Below are positions 7,733 through 16,608 of a DNA stretch of 64,000 bases, one piece after another (position 1 is the stretch's first letter; each line of letters opens with the position of its first letter). Source of the stretch: Paraburkholderia sp. (GTDB taxonomy: Bacteria; Pseudomonadota; Gammaproteobacteria; Burkholderiales; Burkholderiaceae). The stretch lies in assembly GCF_024281035.1 (NCBI RefSeq), contig NZ_JAMXLH010000050.1, positions 212,585 to 276,584 of the forward strand, written 5' to 3'. The notes beneath the pieces were generated by a model. That model searched no databases. It had not been told where the DNA came from and worked only from the letters and a program-made list of their open reading frames with translations. The position numbers were made by a program, and so were the translations under genes.

Positions 7733-9283
7733 ATGAATCTATTCCGAGCCCTGTTGACGGTCAGCGGCTTCACGCTGCTGTCGCGCGTGACCGGCCTGGC
7801 GCGCGAAACGCTGATTGCACGTGCTTTTGGCGCGAGCCAGTTCACCGACGCCTTCTACGTCGCGTTCCGCATTCCCAATCTGCTGCGCCGGATTTCGGCG
7901 GAAGGCGCGTTTTCGCAAGCCTTCGTGCCGATCCTCGCCGAGTTCAAGAACCAGAAGGGCCATGACGCGACCCGCGATCTCGTCGACGCCATGTCGACGG
8001 TGCTCGCCTGGGCGCTCGCCATTCTGTCGGTGTTAGGCATTTTCGGCGCGTCGTTTGTCGTGACGGTCGTCGCGGGGGGGCTCAAGACCGACGGTCATGC
8101 GTTCACGCTTGCGGTTGCGATGACGCGCATCATGTTTCCGTACATCGTGTTCATTTCGCTGACGTCGCTCGCGGCCGGCGTGCTCAACACATACAAGCAG
8201 TTCTCGCTGCCCGCGTTCGCGCCGGTCCTGCTCAACGTCGCGTTCATCTTCGCGGCCGTGGTCGTCGCGCCGCACCTGAAGCAGCCGGTGTATGCGCTCG
8301 CGTGGGCCGTGATCGCCGGCGGCGTGCTGCAGTTCTTCGTGCAGTTGCCGGGTCTCAAGCGCATCGACATGACGCCGCGCATCGGCTGGAATCCGGTCAA
8401 GGCGCTCGCGCACCGCGGCGTGAAGCGCGTGCTCGCGAAGATGGTGCCCGCGATGTTCGCCGTCTCGGTCGCGCAGATCAGCCTCATCATCAACACCAAC
8501 ATCGCCTCGCGCCTTGGCCCGGGCGCGGTTTCGTGGATCAACTTCGCCGACCGGCTCATGGAGTTCCCGACCGCGCTGCTCGGCGTCGCGCTCGGCACGA
8601 TCCTGCTGCCGAGTCTCTCCAAGGCGCACGTCGACGCAGATACGCACGAATATTCCGCACTGCTCGACTGGGGCTTGCGCGTGACCTTCCTGCTCGCCGC
8701 GCCTTCGGCGATTGCGCTCTTTTTCTTCGCCGAGCCGCTCACCGCGACGCTCTTCCACTACGGCAAGTTCGACGCGCGTTCGGTCGTCATGGTGGGCCGT
8801 GCGCTCTCCGCGTACGGCGTGGGGCTGATCGGCCTCATCCTCATCAAGATCCTCGCGCCCGGTTTCTATGCGCGCCAGGACATCAAGACGCCCGTGAAGA
8901 TCGGCGTGGGCGTGCTCGTCGCCACGCAGATCAGCAACTACATCTTCGTGCCGATCCTGTCCCACGCGGGCCTGACGCTGTCGGTCGGGCTCGGCGCGTG
9001 CATCAACGCGCTGTTACTCTTCATCGGCCTGCGCCGGCGCGGGATCTACACGCCGTCGTCGGGCTGGGCGAAGTTCTTCGTGCAGTTGCTCGGGGCATGC
9101 CTCGTGCTGGCGGGTGCGATGCACTGGAGCGCGAACGCCTACGACTGGATCGGCCTGCGCCACGCGCCGCTCGCGCGCATCGCGCTGCTCGGCGCCTGCC
9201 TTGTGCTGTTCGCCGCGCTATATTTCGGTATGCTTTGGCTCATGGGCTTCAAGTACGCGTACTTCAAGAGGCGGGCGAAGTGA
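7733..9283 (+). CDS. murJ: lipid II flippase MurJ (MviN)
   Basis: A 516-residue polytopic inner-membrane protein of the MOP superfamily that flips lipid II for peptidoglycan synthesis. The start MNLFRALLTVSGFTLLSRVTGLARE and the 'RIPNLLRRISAEGAFSQAFVPILAE' segment are classic MurJ, and about 14 hydrophobic segments follow. The frame is open upstream to 7520 but that part is a repeat-rich spacer. The ATG lies 9 bases after a TATAAT with no ribosome-binding site. The stop overlaps the GTG start of the SirB1-type gene, suggesting translational coupling. Confidence 0.96.
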   Translation: MNLFRALLTVSGFTLLSRVTGLARETLIARAFGASQFTDAFYVAFRIPNLLRRISAEGAFSQAFVPILAEFKNQKGHDATRDLVDAMSTVLAWALAILSVLGIFGASFVVTVVAGGLKTDGHAFTLAVAMTRIMFPYIVFISLTSLAAGVLNTYKQFSLPAFAPVLLNVAFIFAAVVVAPHLKQPVYALAWAVIAGGVLQFFVQLPGLKRIDMTPRIGWNPVKALAHRGVKRVLAKMVPAMFAVSVAQISLIINTNIASRLGPGAVSWINFADRLMEFPTALLGVALGTILLPSLSKAHVDADTHEYSALLDWGLRVTFLLAAPSAIALFFFAEPLTATLFHYGKFDARSVVMVGRALSAYGVGLIGLILIKILAPGFYARQDIKTPVKIGVGVLVATQISNYIFVPILSHAGLTLSVGLGACINALLLFIGLRRRGIYTPSSGWAKFFVQLLGACLVLAGAMHWSANAYDWIGLRHAPLARIALLGACLVLFAALYFGMLWLMGFKYAYFKRRAK

Positions 9284-10134
9284 CCACGATCAGCACGCGG
9301 GTTCTCGATTATTTCAGCGCGCTCGTCGCCGATGACGACAGTCTGCCGCTCACCGAAGCGGCGCTTTCGATCGCGCAGGACGCGTATCCCGATCTCGACA
9401 TGCAGGGCACGCTCGCCGAAATCGACGAACTCGCCATGCGCGTGCGCCGCCGCCTGCCCGAAGGCGCGGGCGTTCGCGAGCGGATCTCGATCCTGAACCA
9501 GTGCTTCTTCCGCGAGTTCGGCTTCGCCGCCAACCTCAACGACTATTACGATCCCGACAACAGCCATCTGAACGCCGTGCTCACGCGCCGGCGCGGCATT
9601 CCCATTTCGCTCGCTGTGCTGTATCTGGAGATCGCCCAGCAACTGGATCTGCCGGTGCAGGGCGTGGCGTTTCCGGGGCATTTCCTGCTGCGCGCGTCGC
9701 TGCCCGAAGGCGACGCGATGCTCGACCCCACGACGGGCCACACGCTCTCCGAGTCCGACATGGTCGAATTGCTGGAGCCGTTCGTGGCGAAGGCAGGCGA
9801 TTCGGTCGCGCGGGCGCTGCGCATGCTGCTCGAACCGGCGACGCGCCGCGAGATCGTCGCGCGCATGCTGCGCAACCTGAAATCGATCTATCTGCAGACG
9901 GAACGCTGGCAGCGCCTGCTCGCGATCCAGCAGCGGCTCGTGATCCTGCTGCCGTACGACATCGAGGAAGTACGCGACCGCGGCTTCGCGTATTCGCGGC
10001 TCGACTACCTGCGCCCGGCGCTCGAAGATCTCGAGCGCTATCTCGACGAACGTCCCGACGCCGACGACGCGATGGTCGTCGAATCGCAGTTGCAGGACTT
10101 ACGTCAGCGCGTGCTCGACAACGAACAGGATTGA
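9280..10134 (+). CDS. SirB1 family protein (transglutaminase-like fold plus TPR region)
   Basis: A 284-residue cytoplasmic protein. The middle part 'RRGIPISLAVLYLEIAQQLDLPVQGVAFPGHFLLR' (about residues 105-140) is the SirB1/transglutaminase-like core, and the C-terminal third resembles tetratricopeptide helices ('WQRLLAIQQRLVILLPYDIEEVRDRG'). The GTG start at 9280 overlaps the murJ stop in a GTGA arrangement, so the two are one operon. Members of this family sit near cell-wall or translation genes in many proteobacteria, but no enzymatic role is settled. A long terminator follows directly. Confidence 0.85.
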   Translation: MTTISTRVLDYFSALVADDDSLPLTEAALSIAQDAYPDLDMQGTLAEIDELAMRVRRRLPEGAGVRERISILNQCFFREFGFAANLNDYYDPDNSHLNAVLTRRRGIPISLAVLYLEIAQQLDLPVQGVAFPGHFLLRASLPEGDAMLDPTTGHTLSESDMVELLEPFVAKAGDSVARALRMLLEPATRREIVARMLRNLKSIYLQTERWQRLLAIQQRLVILLPYDIEEVRDRGFAYSRLDYLRPALEDLERYLDERPDADDAMVVESQLQDLRQRVLDNEQD

Positions 10135-10164
10135 GCGCGATCCCGCGATGACCGCGCTCAGATA

Positions 10165-10200
10165 AAAAACCGCGACATTGTCATGTCGCGGTTTTTTTTT
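10165..10200 (+). terminator. terminator of murJ-sirB1 unit
   Basis: ACCGCGACA and TGTCGCGGT form the stem, preceded by an A run and followed by nine T; usable from both sides, so it also serves the converging dehydrogenase gene. Confidence 0.85.
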
Positions 10201-10233
10201 CGTTCGCAGGCGCCGCAGCGGCGTCGCGCGCAA

Positions 10234-10992
10234 TCACTTCGGCTGCATGCGGATCGCGCCGTCGAGCCGGATCACTTCGCCGTTGAGCATCGGATTCTCG
10301 AAGATCTGCTTGACGAGCATCGCGTACTCGGCCGGTTTGCCGAGGCGCGACGGGAACGGCACCATCGCGCCGAGCGCGTCCTGCACTTCCTTGGGCATGC
10401 CGAGCAGCATCGGCGTTTCGAAGATGCCGGGCGCGATCGTCATCACGCGGATGCCGCTGCGCGAGAGATCGCGCGCGACCGGCAGCGTCATGCCGACGAT
10501 GCCGCCCTTCGAAGCCGCATAGGCCGCCTGGCCGATCTGGCCGTCGTAGGCCGCGACCGACGCCGTGTTGACGATCACGCCGCGCTCACCGCCTTCCGCG
10601 GGCGCGGTCTGCGCAATCGCGGCTGCCGCGAGACGGATCATGTTGAACGTGCCGATCAGATTGACCGAAATGGTCTTCGCGAATACGTCGAGCGGGTGCG
10701 GGCCGTCCTTGCCGACCGTCTTCACGGCGGGGGCGATGCCCGCGCAGTTGACGAGGCCGCGCAGCGTGCCGAGCGCCGTCGCCGCCGCCACGGCGCGGGC
10801 GCCGTCTTCTTCGCCCGCCACGTTGCACTTCACGAACACGCCGCCCAGTTCTTTCGCGAGCGCAACGCCCGCGTCTTCATTGAGGTCGGCGATGACGGGC
10901 TTGCCGCCTTCGGCCGCAATCAGGCGTGCCGTCGCTGCACCGAGGCCCGACGCACCGCCGGTGATGAGGAATACGTTGTCGCGGATCTGCAT
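10234..10992 (-). CDS. SDR-family 3-hydroxyacyl-CoA dehydrogenase
   Basis: A 252-residue classical short-chain dehydrogenase. It shows the cofactor loop TGGASGLG (residues 11-18), NCAG (82-85), catalytic Ser145, Tyr158 and Lys162 (YAASK). The pattern 'MTLPVARDLSRSGIRVMTIAPGIFETPML' closely resembles type II 3-hydroxyacyl-CoA dehydrogenases (HSD10-like), which act on fatty-acid or branched-chain acyl-CoAs with NAD. The start at 10992 (MQIRDNVFLITGG) is preceded by GGAGAAGAG. It follows adk on the same strand, but a terminator at 11037-11088 separates them. Substrate cannot be fixed from sequence. Confidence 0.88.
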   Translation of the reverse strand: MQIRDNVFLITGGASGLGAATARLIAAEGGKPVIADLNEDAGVALAKELGGVFVKCNVAGEEDGARAVAAATALGTLRGLVNCAGIAPAVKTVGKDGPHPLDVFAKTISVNLIGTFNMIRLAAAAIAQTAPAEGGERGVIVNTASVAAYDGQIGQAAYAASKGGIVGMTLPVARDLSRSGIRVMTIAPGIFETPMLLGMPKEVQDALGAMVPFPSRLGKPAEYAMLVKQIFENPMLNGEVIRLDGAIRMQPK

Positions 10993-11036
10993 GTCTCTTC
11001 TCCATTTGTTATGGGTGTGATGCAGGCGGCACGCAT

Positions 11037-11088
11037 GAAAAACGGGCCGCCCGGCGTCGCACTTGTGGCGCGACGCCAGCCGGCCCGC
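11037..11088 (-). terminator. terminator downstream of adk
   Basis: On the minus strand a long GC-rich imperfect stem (CGGGCCGG... with an inner GGCGTCGC/GCGACGCC pair) is followed by GTTTTTCATG. It ends transcription from adk before the dehydrogenase gene. Confidence 0.7.
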
Positions 11089-11181
11089 AGGCAAACCAGC
11101 AAGATCCGAGCAAGACCGGCTAAAGCATGACTGGGGGAGCCGGCCACGCCGGTCTTCCCCGGCTGGCCGGCGTCGAGTGGC

Positions 11182-11844
11182 TTACTTGAGCACGTCGAAT
11201 ACGCGGGCGCGAATTTCGTCGACGCCGCCAAGGCCCGAGATGGCCCGGTACTGCGGCGCCTTCAGCCCGTTTTCCTCGCCGCGCTTCGCCCAATCGCTGT
11301 AGTAGGCGATGAGCGGCTTGGTCTGCGCGACGTACACGTCGAGACGCTTGCGCACGGTCTCTTCCTTGTCGTCGTCGCGCTGGACGAGCGCCTCGCCGGT
11401 CACGTCGTCCTTCATTTCCTCTTTCGGCGGATTGAACTTGACGTGGTACGTGCGGCCCGACGCCGGGTGCATGCGGCGGCCGCTCATGCGCGTGATGATC
11501 TCGTCGAACGGAACGTCGATCTCAAGCACGTAGTCGATCGCAACGCCGGCCTGTTTCATCGCTTCGGCTTGCGGCAGCGTGCGCGGGAAACCGTCGAACA
11601 GGTAGCCGTTTGCGCAATCGGGTTGCTGAAGGCGTTCCTTCACGAGGTTGATGATCAGCTCGTCAGTCACGAGTTCGCCCGCATCCATGAAGCGCTTCGC
11701 TTCGATGCCGAGCGGCGTGCCGGCTTTCACGGCCGCGCGCAGCATGTCGCCGGTCGAGATTTGCGGGATGCCGAACTTCTCCTTGATGAAGTTTGCCTGG
11801 GTTCCCTTGCCCGCGCCCGGGGCGCCCAACAGGATCAAACGCAT
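11182..11844 (-). CDS. adk: adenylate kinase
   Basis: A 220-residue cytosolic enzyme interconverting AMP+ATP and 2 ADP. The P-loop GAPGAGKGT (residues 7-15), 'ISTGDMLRAAV', 'DGFPRTLPQA' and the long LID domain ('GRRMHPASGRTYHVKFNPPK') are seen; the LID lacks the zinc cysteines found in Gram-positive enzymes. The start at 11844 gives the family length; upstream open frame is ignored. It lies downstream of kdsB on the same strand, with a 282-base gap. Confidence 0.97.
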   Translation of the reverse strand: MRLILLGAPGAGKGTQANFIKEKFGIPQISTGDMLRAAVKAGTPLGIEAKRFMDAGELVTDELIINLVKERLQQPDCANGYLFDGFPRTLPQAEAMKQAGVAIDYVLEIDVPFDEIITRMSGRRMHPASGRTYHVKFNPPKEEMKDDVTGEALVQRDDDKEETVRKRLDVYVAQTKPLIAYYSDWAKRGEENGLKAPQYRAISGLGGVDEIRARVFDVLK

Positions 11845-12126
11845 ATCAACAATCTCCAAAGCTGTGTGAATTCTTGCGGCGCGGCGTGCACCATGTGGGC
11901 AGCATCGGCGGCGGTCGTGTGTCTTCCTCCCGTTCGCGCGGATGCCGCTTTCGACTGTGCCAGCGGGTTGCAGGCACGTCCTGCGCGGCAACATCCGCGG
12001 TTTTTGGCGCGGACGGCGCAGCAGGGCGAGATCGGTGAACTATGGGGAAAACCCCGACGCACAAAGGCTTTGACGGCGCGCACGAACGATTGATTATGCC
12101 ACGGGATATTGGCCCTACGGCCGGAA

Positions 12127-12924
12127 TTAAGGTCGGTATAGCGCCTGCACGCGTGCGAGATCGGCTGGCGTATCGACACCCGGCGCCGGTGCTTCGGCCG
12201 TTACGAGCACGGCAATGCGCTCGCCATGCCACATCGCGCGCAGTTGCTCGAGCGCTTCGACTTGCTCGATGGGCGAGTGTTCGAGCGCCGGATAGCTGCG
12301 CAGGAATTTCGCGCGATACGCGTACAGGCCGATGTGGCGATAGACGGTCGCGTTCGGTGCGGGCATGGCGGCCAGATCGAGACGCGCGGGCGACCAGTGC
12401 GGCTGCCACGCGTCGCGGGCCCAGGGAATGGGCGCACGCGAGAAATAGAGCGCCACGCCGCGGGCATCGAGCACGACCTTCACCACATTCGGGCTGAAGA
12501 TGTCCTCCGGAGCCGTGATCGGATGCGCAGCCGTCGCAATCGCGCATTCGGGGTGCGCGGCGAGATGCGACGCAACGTCGCATACGAGCGCCGGATCGAT
12601 CAGCGGCTCGTCGCCCTGCACGTTGACGACGATCGTGTCGTCGCTCCAGCCGTACTGCGTCGCGACTTCGGCGAGGCGGTCGGTGCCCGACGGATGGTCC
12701 GCGCGCGTGAGTACGGCTTCGAAGCCGTGGTCGCGTGCGGCGTCGAGCACGCTCTGGGCGTCGGAGGCGATCAGCACCTGCTGCGCGCCGGAGGCCTTCG
12801 CGCGCTCGGCCACGCGCACCACCATCGGCTTGCCGCCGATGTCGGCGAGCGGCTTGTTCGGCAGCCGCGTCGACGCGAGACGCGCCGGGACGACGGCGAT
12901 GAAAGGTTGCACGGGTACGGTCAT
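12127..12924 (-). CDS. kdsB: 3-deoxy-manno-octulosonate cytidylyltransferase
   Basis: A 265-residue enzyme that activates Kdo as CMP-Kdo for lipopolysaccharide inner core synthesis. The nucleotide-binding start 'VVPARLASTRLPNKPLADIGGKPMV' and 'VNVQGDEPLI' are diagnostic. The start MTVPVQPFIAVVPARL at 12924 is preferred; an upstream ATG at 12981 lies inside the terminator hairpin of the preceding unit. It is third in the leftward cluster lpxK, Trm112-like gene, kdsB, all tied to outer-membrane assembly. Confidence 0.96.
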   Translation of the reverse strand: MTVPVQPFIAVVPARLASTRLPNKPLADIGGKPMVVRVAERAKASGAQQVLIASDAQSVLDAARDHGFEAVLTRADHPSGTDRLAEVATQYGWSDDTIVVNVQGDEPLIDPALVCDVASHLAAHPECAIATAAHPITAPEDIFSPNVVKVVLDARGVALYFSRAPIPWARDAWQPHWSPARLDLAAMPAPNATVYRHIGLYAYRAKFLRSYPALEHSPIEQVEALEQLRAMWHGERIAVLVTAEAPAPGVDTPADLARVQALYRP

Positions 12925-12946
12925 GGCCAGCTCGGGGAGGGCGGAA

Positions 12947-12972
12947 AATGAAAACGCGCCGCAGGCGGCGCG
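12947..12972 (-). terminator. terminator between the Trm112-like gene and kdsB
   Basis: CGCGCCGC, AG/CT, GCGGCGCG stem followed on the minus strand by TTTTCATTTT. It may be partial, allowing read-through into kdsB. Confidence 0.65.
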
Positions 12973-13034
12973 CATGGGCAAGGCTTCAGATCGGGCGGGC
13001 GTGCTTGGCGCGAAACGCGCAGCGCGCCGCAGGA

Positions 13035-13238
13035 TCAGGCGGCGCCAGGACCGGCCGGATCGACCGGCGTGCCCTCGACCGTCTGGCGCGCCTCGTCGAC
13101 GAGCATGACGGGAATGCCGTCGCGGATCGGGAAGGCGAGCTTGTCGGCGTTGCAGATCAACTCCTGCGCTGCGCGGTCGTAAGTGAGCGGGCCCTTGCAG
13201 ATCGGGCAGACCAGGATTTCAAGCAGACGGGCGTCCAC
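13035..13238 (-). CDS. Trm112-like zinc-binding protein
   Basis: A 67-residue protein of the Trm112/YcaR family. It has the characteristic 'LLEILVCPICKGPLTYD' start and 'ELICNADKLAFPIRDGIPVML' second half; there is CxxC and one further cysteine, so the metal site is partial. The GTG start at 13238 overlaps the last 20 bases of lpxK, arguing for coupling with it, which is a common order (lpxK-ycaR-kdsB) in proteobacteria. In eukaryotes and archaea Trm112 activates methyltransferases; the bacterial role is not firmly known. Confidence 0.88.
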   Translation of the reverse strand: MDARLLEILVCPICKGPLTYDRAAQELICNADKLAFPIRDGIPVMLVDEARQTVEGTPVDPAGPGAA

Positions 13239-14274
13239 GTAGTTTCTCCACAACCAGGGTAATAAGACGATGATCGAGCGCGGCAACGACCGGGACGACC
13301 CAGATGCGCGCATCGTTCCAGGCTGCCAATTTTACTGCATCCTTTTCGGTGACCAGGATCGCGTCGGCCTTGACCTCGGTGAACGGATTGGTCGCGAATG
13401 CGTAGTGATCGGGCAGCGGCATGGTTTGCGGGGCGAGCCCCGCGCCGCGCAGCGTCGCGAAAAAGCGCTCGGGCGAGCCGATGCCGGCCGCCGCCACAAT
13501 GCGCTGGGCGGGCTGGCCAGGTTGAGCGGTTTGTTTGTCCGGCGCGCCTGCGAACTGCGCGAGCGGACGGCGCAGCGCAGGACTGGACAGATGCCACGCT
13601 TCGCCGGGTTCGAGCTTCAGCGCGAAGGTATTGGGCCACGGCGGCAGCGCACGCTCGAACGGATTGTTGATGAGCGTTGCGTCGCGGCTGCGCGAGAGCG
13701 TCTCGCGCAGCGGCCCGGCGGGCAGCAGGAAGCCGTTGCCGCCCAGCCGGTGGTCGAACACGACGAGCTCGACGTCGCGCGCGAGGCGATAGTGCTGGAG
13801 GCCGTCGTCGCTGATGATCACGTCGATGTCGTGATGCGCGGCGCGCAACGCCCGCGCGGCGGCGACGCGATCGGGTGAGACCCACACGGGCGCGCCGGTG
13901 CGGCGGGCGATCAGAAGGGGTTCGTCGCCCGCGACGCGCGCAGGCGTGGCCGACGTAACTGGCGTCGGCCGTTCGACTTTCGCACCGTAGCCGCGCGAGA
14001 TGACGCCCGGCGTGAAGCCGGCGGCGCGCAGCGCGTCGACGAGCGCGATCACGGTCGGCGTCTTGCCGGTGCCGCCAACGGTCACGTTGCCGACCACGAC
14101 GACGGGCACACCGACGTGCACGGTCTTGAGCCAGCCGAGCGCGTAAGCGGCGCGGCGTGCGCCGCTTATCGCGGCGAACACGGCCGCAAGCGGCGTGAGC
14201 GCCCACGCGAGCGGGCCACGCCGCTGCCACTCGCGTGTCAGCCGGCTCTCGATGCGCGAAGCGAGGCCGCTCAT
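13219..14274 (-). CDS. lpxK: tetraacyldisaccharide 4'-kinase
   Basis: A 351-residue inner-membrane-associated kinase phosphorylating the lipid A disaccharide precursor. An N-terminal hydrophobic helix (about residues 22-45) is followed by the Walker A stretch GNVTVGGTGKTP (62-73) and DDGLQH, both hallmarks of LpxK. The start at 14274 (MSGLASRIESRLTREWQRRG) gives the family length; the frame stays open upstream through a repeat-rich spacer that is unlikely to be coding. It heads the lpxK, Trm112-like, kdsB group. Confidence 0.95.
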   Translation of the reverse strand: MSGLASRIESRLTREWQRRGPLAWALTPLAAVFAAISGARRAAYALGWLKTVHVGVPVVVVGNVTVGGTGKTPTVIALVDALRAAGFTPGVISRGYGAKVERPTPVTSATPARVAGDEPLLIARRTGAPVWVSPDRVAAARALRAAHHDIDVIISDDGLQHYRLARDVELVVFDHRLGGNGFLLPAGPLRETLSRSRDATLINNPFERALPPWPNTFALKLEPGEAWHLSSPALRRPLAQFAGAPDKQTAQPGQPAQRIVAAAGIGSPERFFATLRGAGLAPQTMPLPDHYAFATNPFTEVKADAILVTEKDAVKLAAWNDARIWVVPVVAALDHRLITLVVEKLRGRPSA

Positions 14275-14560
14275 TGGCACAGGAACCGGCGCGACCGGTG
14301 CGCGCGTGCGCGTCCGTGTGCGGGCGTCGCGCGTGAAAGCAGGACGGACGGGACTGGCATCGGGCGGTTCTCCGGAGCGTGAACGAACGGGGCGGGCAAG
14401 GTGCTCGGCGACGCACAACGCGACGTTCGCGCGCCGCCGCGCCACCTGGCCCGCAGTGGCCGCGAGGCCACTGTGAACCCGGGACTCTAGCGCGTGTGTA
14501 CGCCACGCGGCAAGCTGCCTGCCTCGCCGGTGCGGCTCGCCGCTTTCAAGGCCCGGTATA

Positions 14561-14602
14561 TGGCCAACCCCGGGCCAACCGCGGGCCAACCCCGCGGCCA
14601 AT
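14561..14602. repeat. GGCCAACC short tandem repeat
   Basis: Four imperfect units of about 10-11 bp with a GGGCCAACC core, immediately left of the 12-bp array. Confidence 0.6.
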
Positions 14603-14610
14603 ACAGCCAG

Positions 14611-14658
14611 GCCCACAGCCAGGCCCGCAGCCAGGCCCGCAGCCAGGCCCGCAGCCAC
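14611..14658. repeat. 12-bp tandem array, four units
   Basis: GCCCACAGCCAG, then GCCCGCAGCCAG twice, then GCCCGCAGCCAC. Units are in a fixed 12-bp register and stop one base before a DnaA box. Confidence 0.8.
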
Positions 14659-14659
14659 C

Positions 14660-14680
14660 TGTGGATAACTTTGTGGACAA
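14660..14680 (-). promoter_or_regulatory. pair of DnaA boxes
   Basis: TGTGGATAA (14660-14668) is a perfect TTATCCACA box on the minus strand. TGTGGACAA (14672-14680), 12 bases on in the same direction, differs at one position. Whether DnaA binds is untested. Confidence 0.55.
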
Positions 14681-14939
14681 ACCACGGTCTGACGGGCTGG
14701 GAGGCCCATTCGTGCTACGTTTTATCGGCGGCCAGCCCGGTTGTTTCGATAAAAAGCTACATAAAATCAATCGCATACGGCGTAATTGCGGCGTCTCCCG
14801 GGCTGCGTTTGCGGGCCGCACACCTGATTGAAATCATGTGGAAACTTCACCGCGCCTGGCGCCTTTAGCAGTTCGTGCTGGACGCAGTCGTGCCGATCGG
14901 TCTATCGTCTGTCCGGCCTGGTTTTTCGCACATTCCCCC

Positions 14940-16319
14940 ATGAATTCCGATCGATTTTCCGCTTCTCCCTTCGCTTCGGGCGGCGACACTGTCGTGCCGG
15001 TTTCGGCGCTCAACCGCACGATTGCTTCGATGCTCGAACGATCGTTTCCGCTCGCGTGGATTTCGGGCGAGGTGTCGAATTTCACGCGCGCCGCGAGTGG
15101 CCACTGGTATTTCTCGATCAAGGATGCCCAGGCGCAGATCCGCTGCGTGATGTTTCGCGGCCGCGCCCAGTACGCCGAGTTCACGCCGCGCGAAGGCGAC
15201 CGTATCGAGGTGCGCGCGCTCGTCACGATGTACGAGCCGCGTGGCGAGCTGCAGCTGAACGTCGAGGCGATCCGGCGCACCGGGCAGGGGCGGCTTTACG
15301 AAGCGTTCCTGCGCCTGAAGGCGCAACTGGAGGCCGAAGGACTCTTCGACGCCGCGCGCAAGCGCGCACTGCCGACGCACCCGCGCGCCATCGGCGTAAT
15401 CACGTCGATGCAGGCCGCCGCGCTGCGCGACGTGCTCACCACGCTCTGCCGCCGCGCGCCGCACGTGCCGGTGATCGTCTACCCGGCGCCCGTGCAGGGC
15501 GCGGGGTCGGCCGAGAAGCTCACGGCGATGCTCGAAACCGCGAACGCGCGCGCCGAAGTGGATGTGCTGGTGCTGTGCCGCGGCGGCGGCTCGATCGAGG
15601 ATCTCTGGTCGTTCAACGACGAGGCGCTCGCGCGTGCGATTGCGGCGAGTGCGATTCCCGTGGTGAGCGGGGTGGGCCATGAAACCGACTTCACCATCGC
15701 CGATTTCGCCGCCGATATGCGCGCGCCGACGCCGACCGGCGCCGCCGAACTCGTAAGTCCCCAGCGCGCGCTGTTGCTGCGCGAGCTCGATCAGCGCCAT
15801 GCGCTGCTTGCACGCGGCTTTGGCCGGCAGATGGAGCGGCGCGCGCAGCAACTCGACTGGCTCGCACGGCGTCTCGTTTCGCCCGCACAGCGGCTTGAGC
15901 AGCAGCGCGCGCATCTGCGGCAACTGGCGATCCGGCTCGCCTCGGCGGGCTCGCGCGCAACGGCCGACGCCCGCGCGCGTTTCAACGTGCTGCAGATGCG
16001 CTGGCAGCGCGTGCGGCCCGACGCTGCGTCGCAGGCGGTCCATGTCGAAACGCTTGGCCGGCGGCTCGACGCCGCGTTCGCACGGCGGCGCGAACGCGAG
16101 GCGGCGCGCGTTTCGGAATTGACGGCGCGGCTCGACGTGCTCAGTCCGCAGCGCACGTTCGAGCGCGGCTACGCGGCGCTGCTCGACGCGCAAAGCGGTG
16201 CCGCCGTGCGCTCGCCTTCGGCGCTCAAACCGGGCAAACGGCTGACCGTGCATCTCGCGCAGGGCAGTGCCGATGTCGCGCTTGCCGACGTTCAGCCGCG
16301 CCTTGCCGATAGCTTCTGA
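14940..16319 (+). CDS. xseA: exodeoxyribonuclease VII large subunit
   Basis: A 459-residue catalytic subunit of ExoVII, a single-strand DNA exonuclease used in repair and recombination. The N-terminal OB fold ('VSALNRTIASMLERSFPLAWISGEVSNF', about residues 20-110) and catalytic core motifs 'RGGGSIEDLWSFNDE' and 'GHETDFTIADFAADMRAPTPTGAAE' are clear, followed by the long coiled-coil region and a C-terminal 'SPQRTFERGYAAL' segment. The start at 14940 (MNSDRFSASPF) is the first plausible ATG; the small subunit xseB is not adjacent. Confidence 0.95.
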   Translation: MNSDRFSASPFASGGDTVVPVSALNRTIASMLERSFPLAWISGEVSNFTRAASGHWYFSIKDAQAQIRCVMFRGRAQYAEFTPREGDRIEVRALVTMYEPRGELQLNVEAIRRTGQGRLYEAFLRLKAQLEAEGLFDAARKRALPTHPRAIGVITSMQAAALRDVLTTLCRRAPHVPVIVYPAPVQGAGSAEKLTAMLETANARAEVDVLVLCRGGGSIEDLWSFNDEALARAIAASAIPVVSGVGHETDFTIADFAADMRAPTPTGAAELVSPQRALLLRELDQRHALLARGFGRQMERRAQQLDWLARRLVSPAQRLEQQRAHLRQLAIRLASAGSRATADARARFNVLQMRWQRVRPDAASQAVHVETLGRRLDAAFARRREREAARVSELTARLDVLSPQRTFERGYAALLDAQSGAAVRSPSALKPGKRLTVHLAQGSADVALADVQPRLADSF

Positions 16320-16608
16320 CGCACTGGCGCATCATTGGCCGCTGCGGGCGCGCGGTTTGCTGCACTAGCTGCACTCGCGCGATCCGGCATGGCGTGCGTT
16401 CGTCTATCGCGTAGCGTGATGCGCATGAAAAATGTGCGCTTCGCATGCCGCCTCACGGCATCGGTCACGCACAGCGCGACGCCCAAGCACATACGATATT
16501 CTTGATAAAGCCCTCTGGTTTGCGGGGTTGATTCAAGTCAACTACAATCTAAGGCTCCATGCCGGTTGTCCCGCAGAACTCCCCATAACACGACGAAGGA
16601 ACCGCATC
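16320..16608. other. xseA-sodB spacer
   Basis: Contains the probable sodB promoter at the right end. TTGATTCAAGTCAA at 16528-16541 is a TTGA..TCAA dyad lying between its hexamers. Nothing else recognised. Confidence 0.4.
16520..16548 (+). promoter_or_regulatory. candidate sodB promoter
   Basis: TTGCGG (16520-16525), 17-base spacer, TACAAT (16543-16548). The spacer contains a TTGA-N6-TCAA dyad. A good GAAGGA ribosome-binding site follows before the ATG. Confidence 0.5.

Larger units (their letters stand above)
14275..14939. other. 665-base divergent spacer between lpxK and xseA with repeats and DnaA boxes
   Basis: No gene is supported here although several frames remain open. It holds a 10-bp-period array (14561-14602), a 12-bp-period array (14611-14658), then a perfect DnaA box and a near-perfect one (14660-14680). 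The right part, 14700-14830, is noticeably more AT-rich and probably carries the xseA promoter region. Confidence 0.5.

Noticed and set aside
14611..14658. CRISPR array suggested by regular repeats
   Set aside because: Units are 12 bp and directly adjacent without unique spacers, and no cas genes are nearby. The same reasoning excludes the other tandem arrays.
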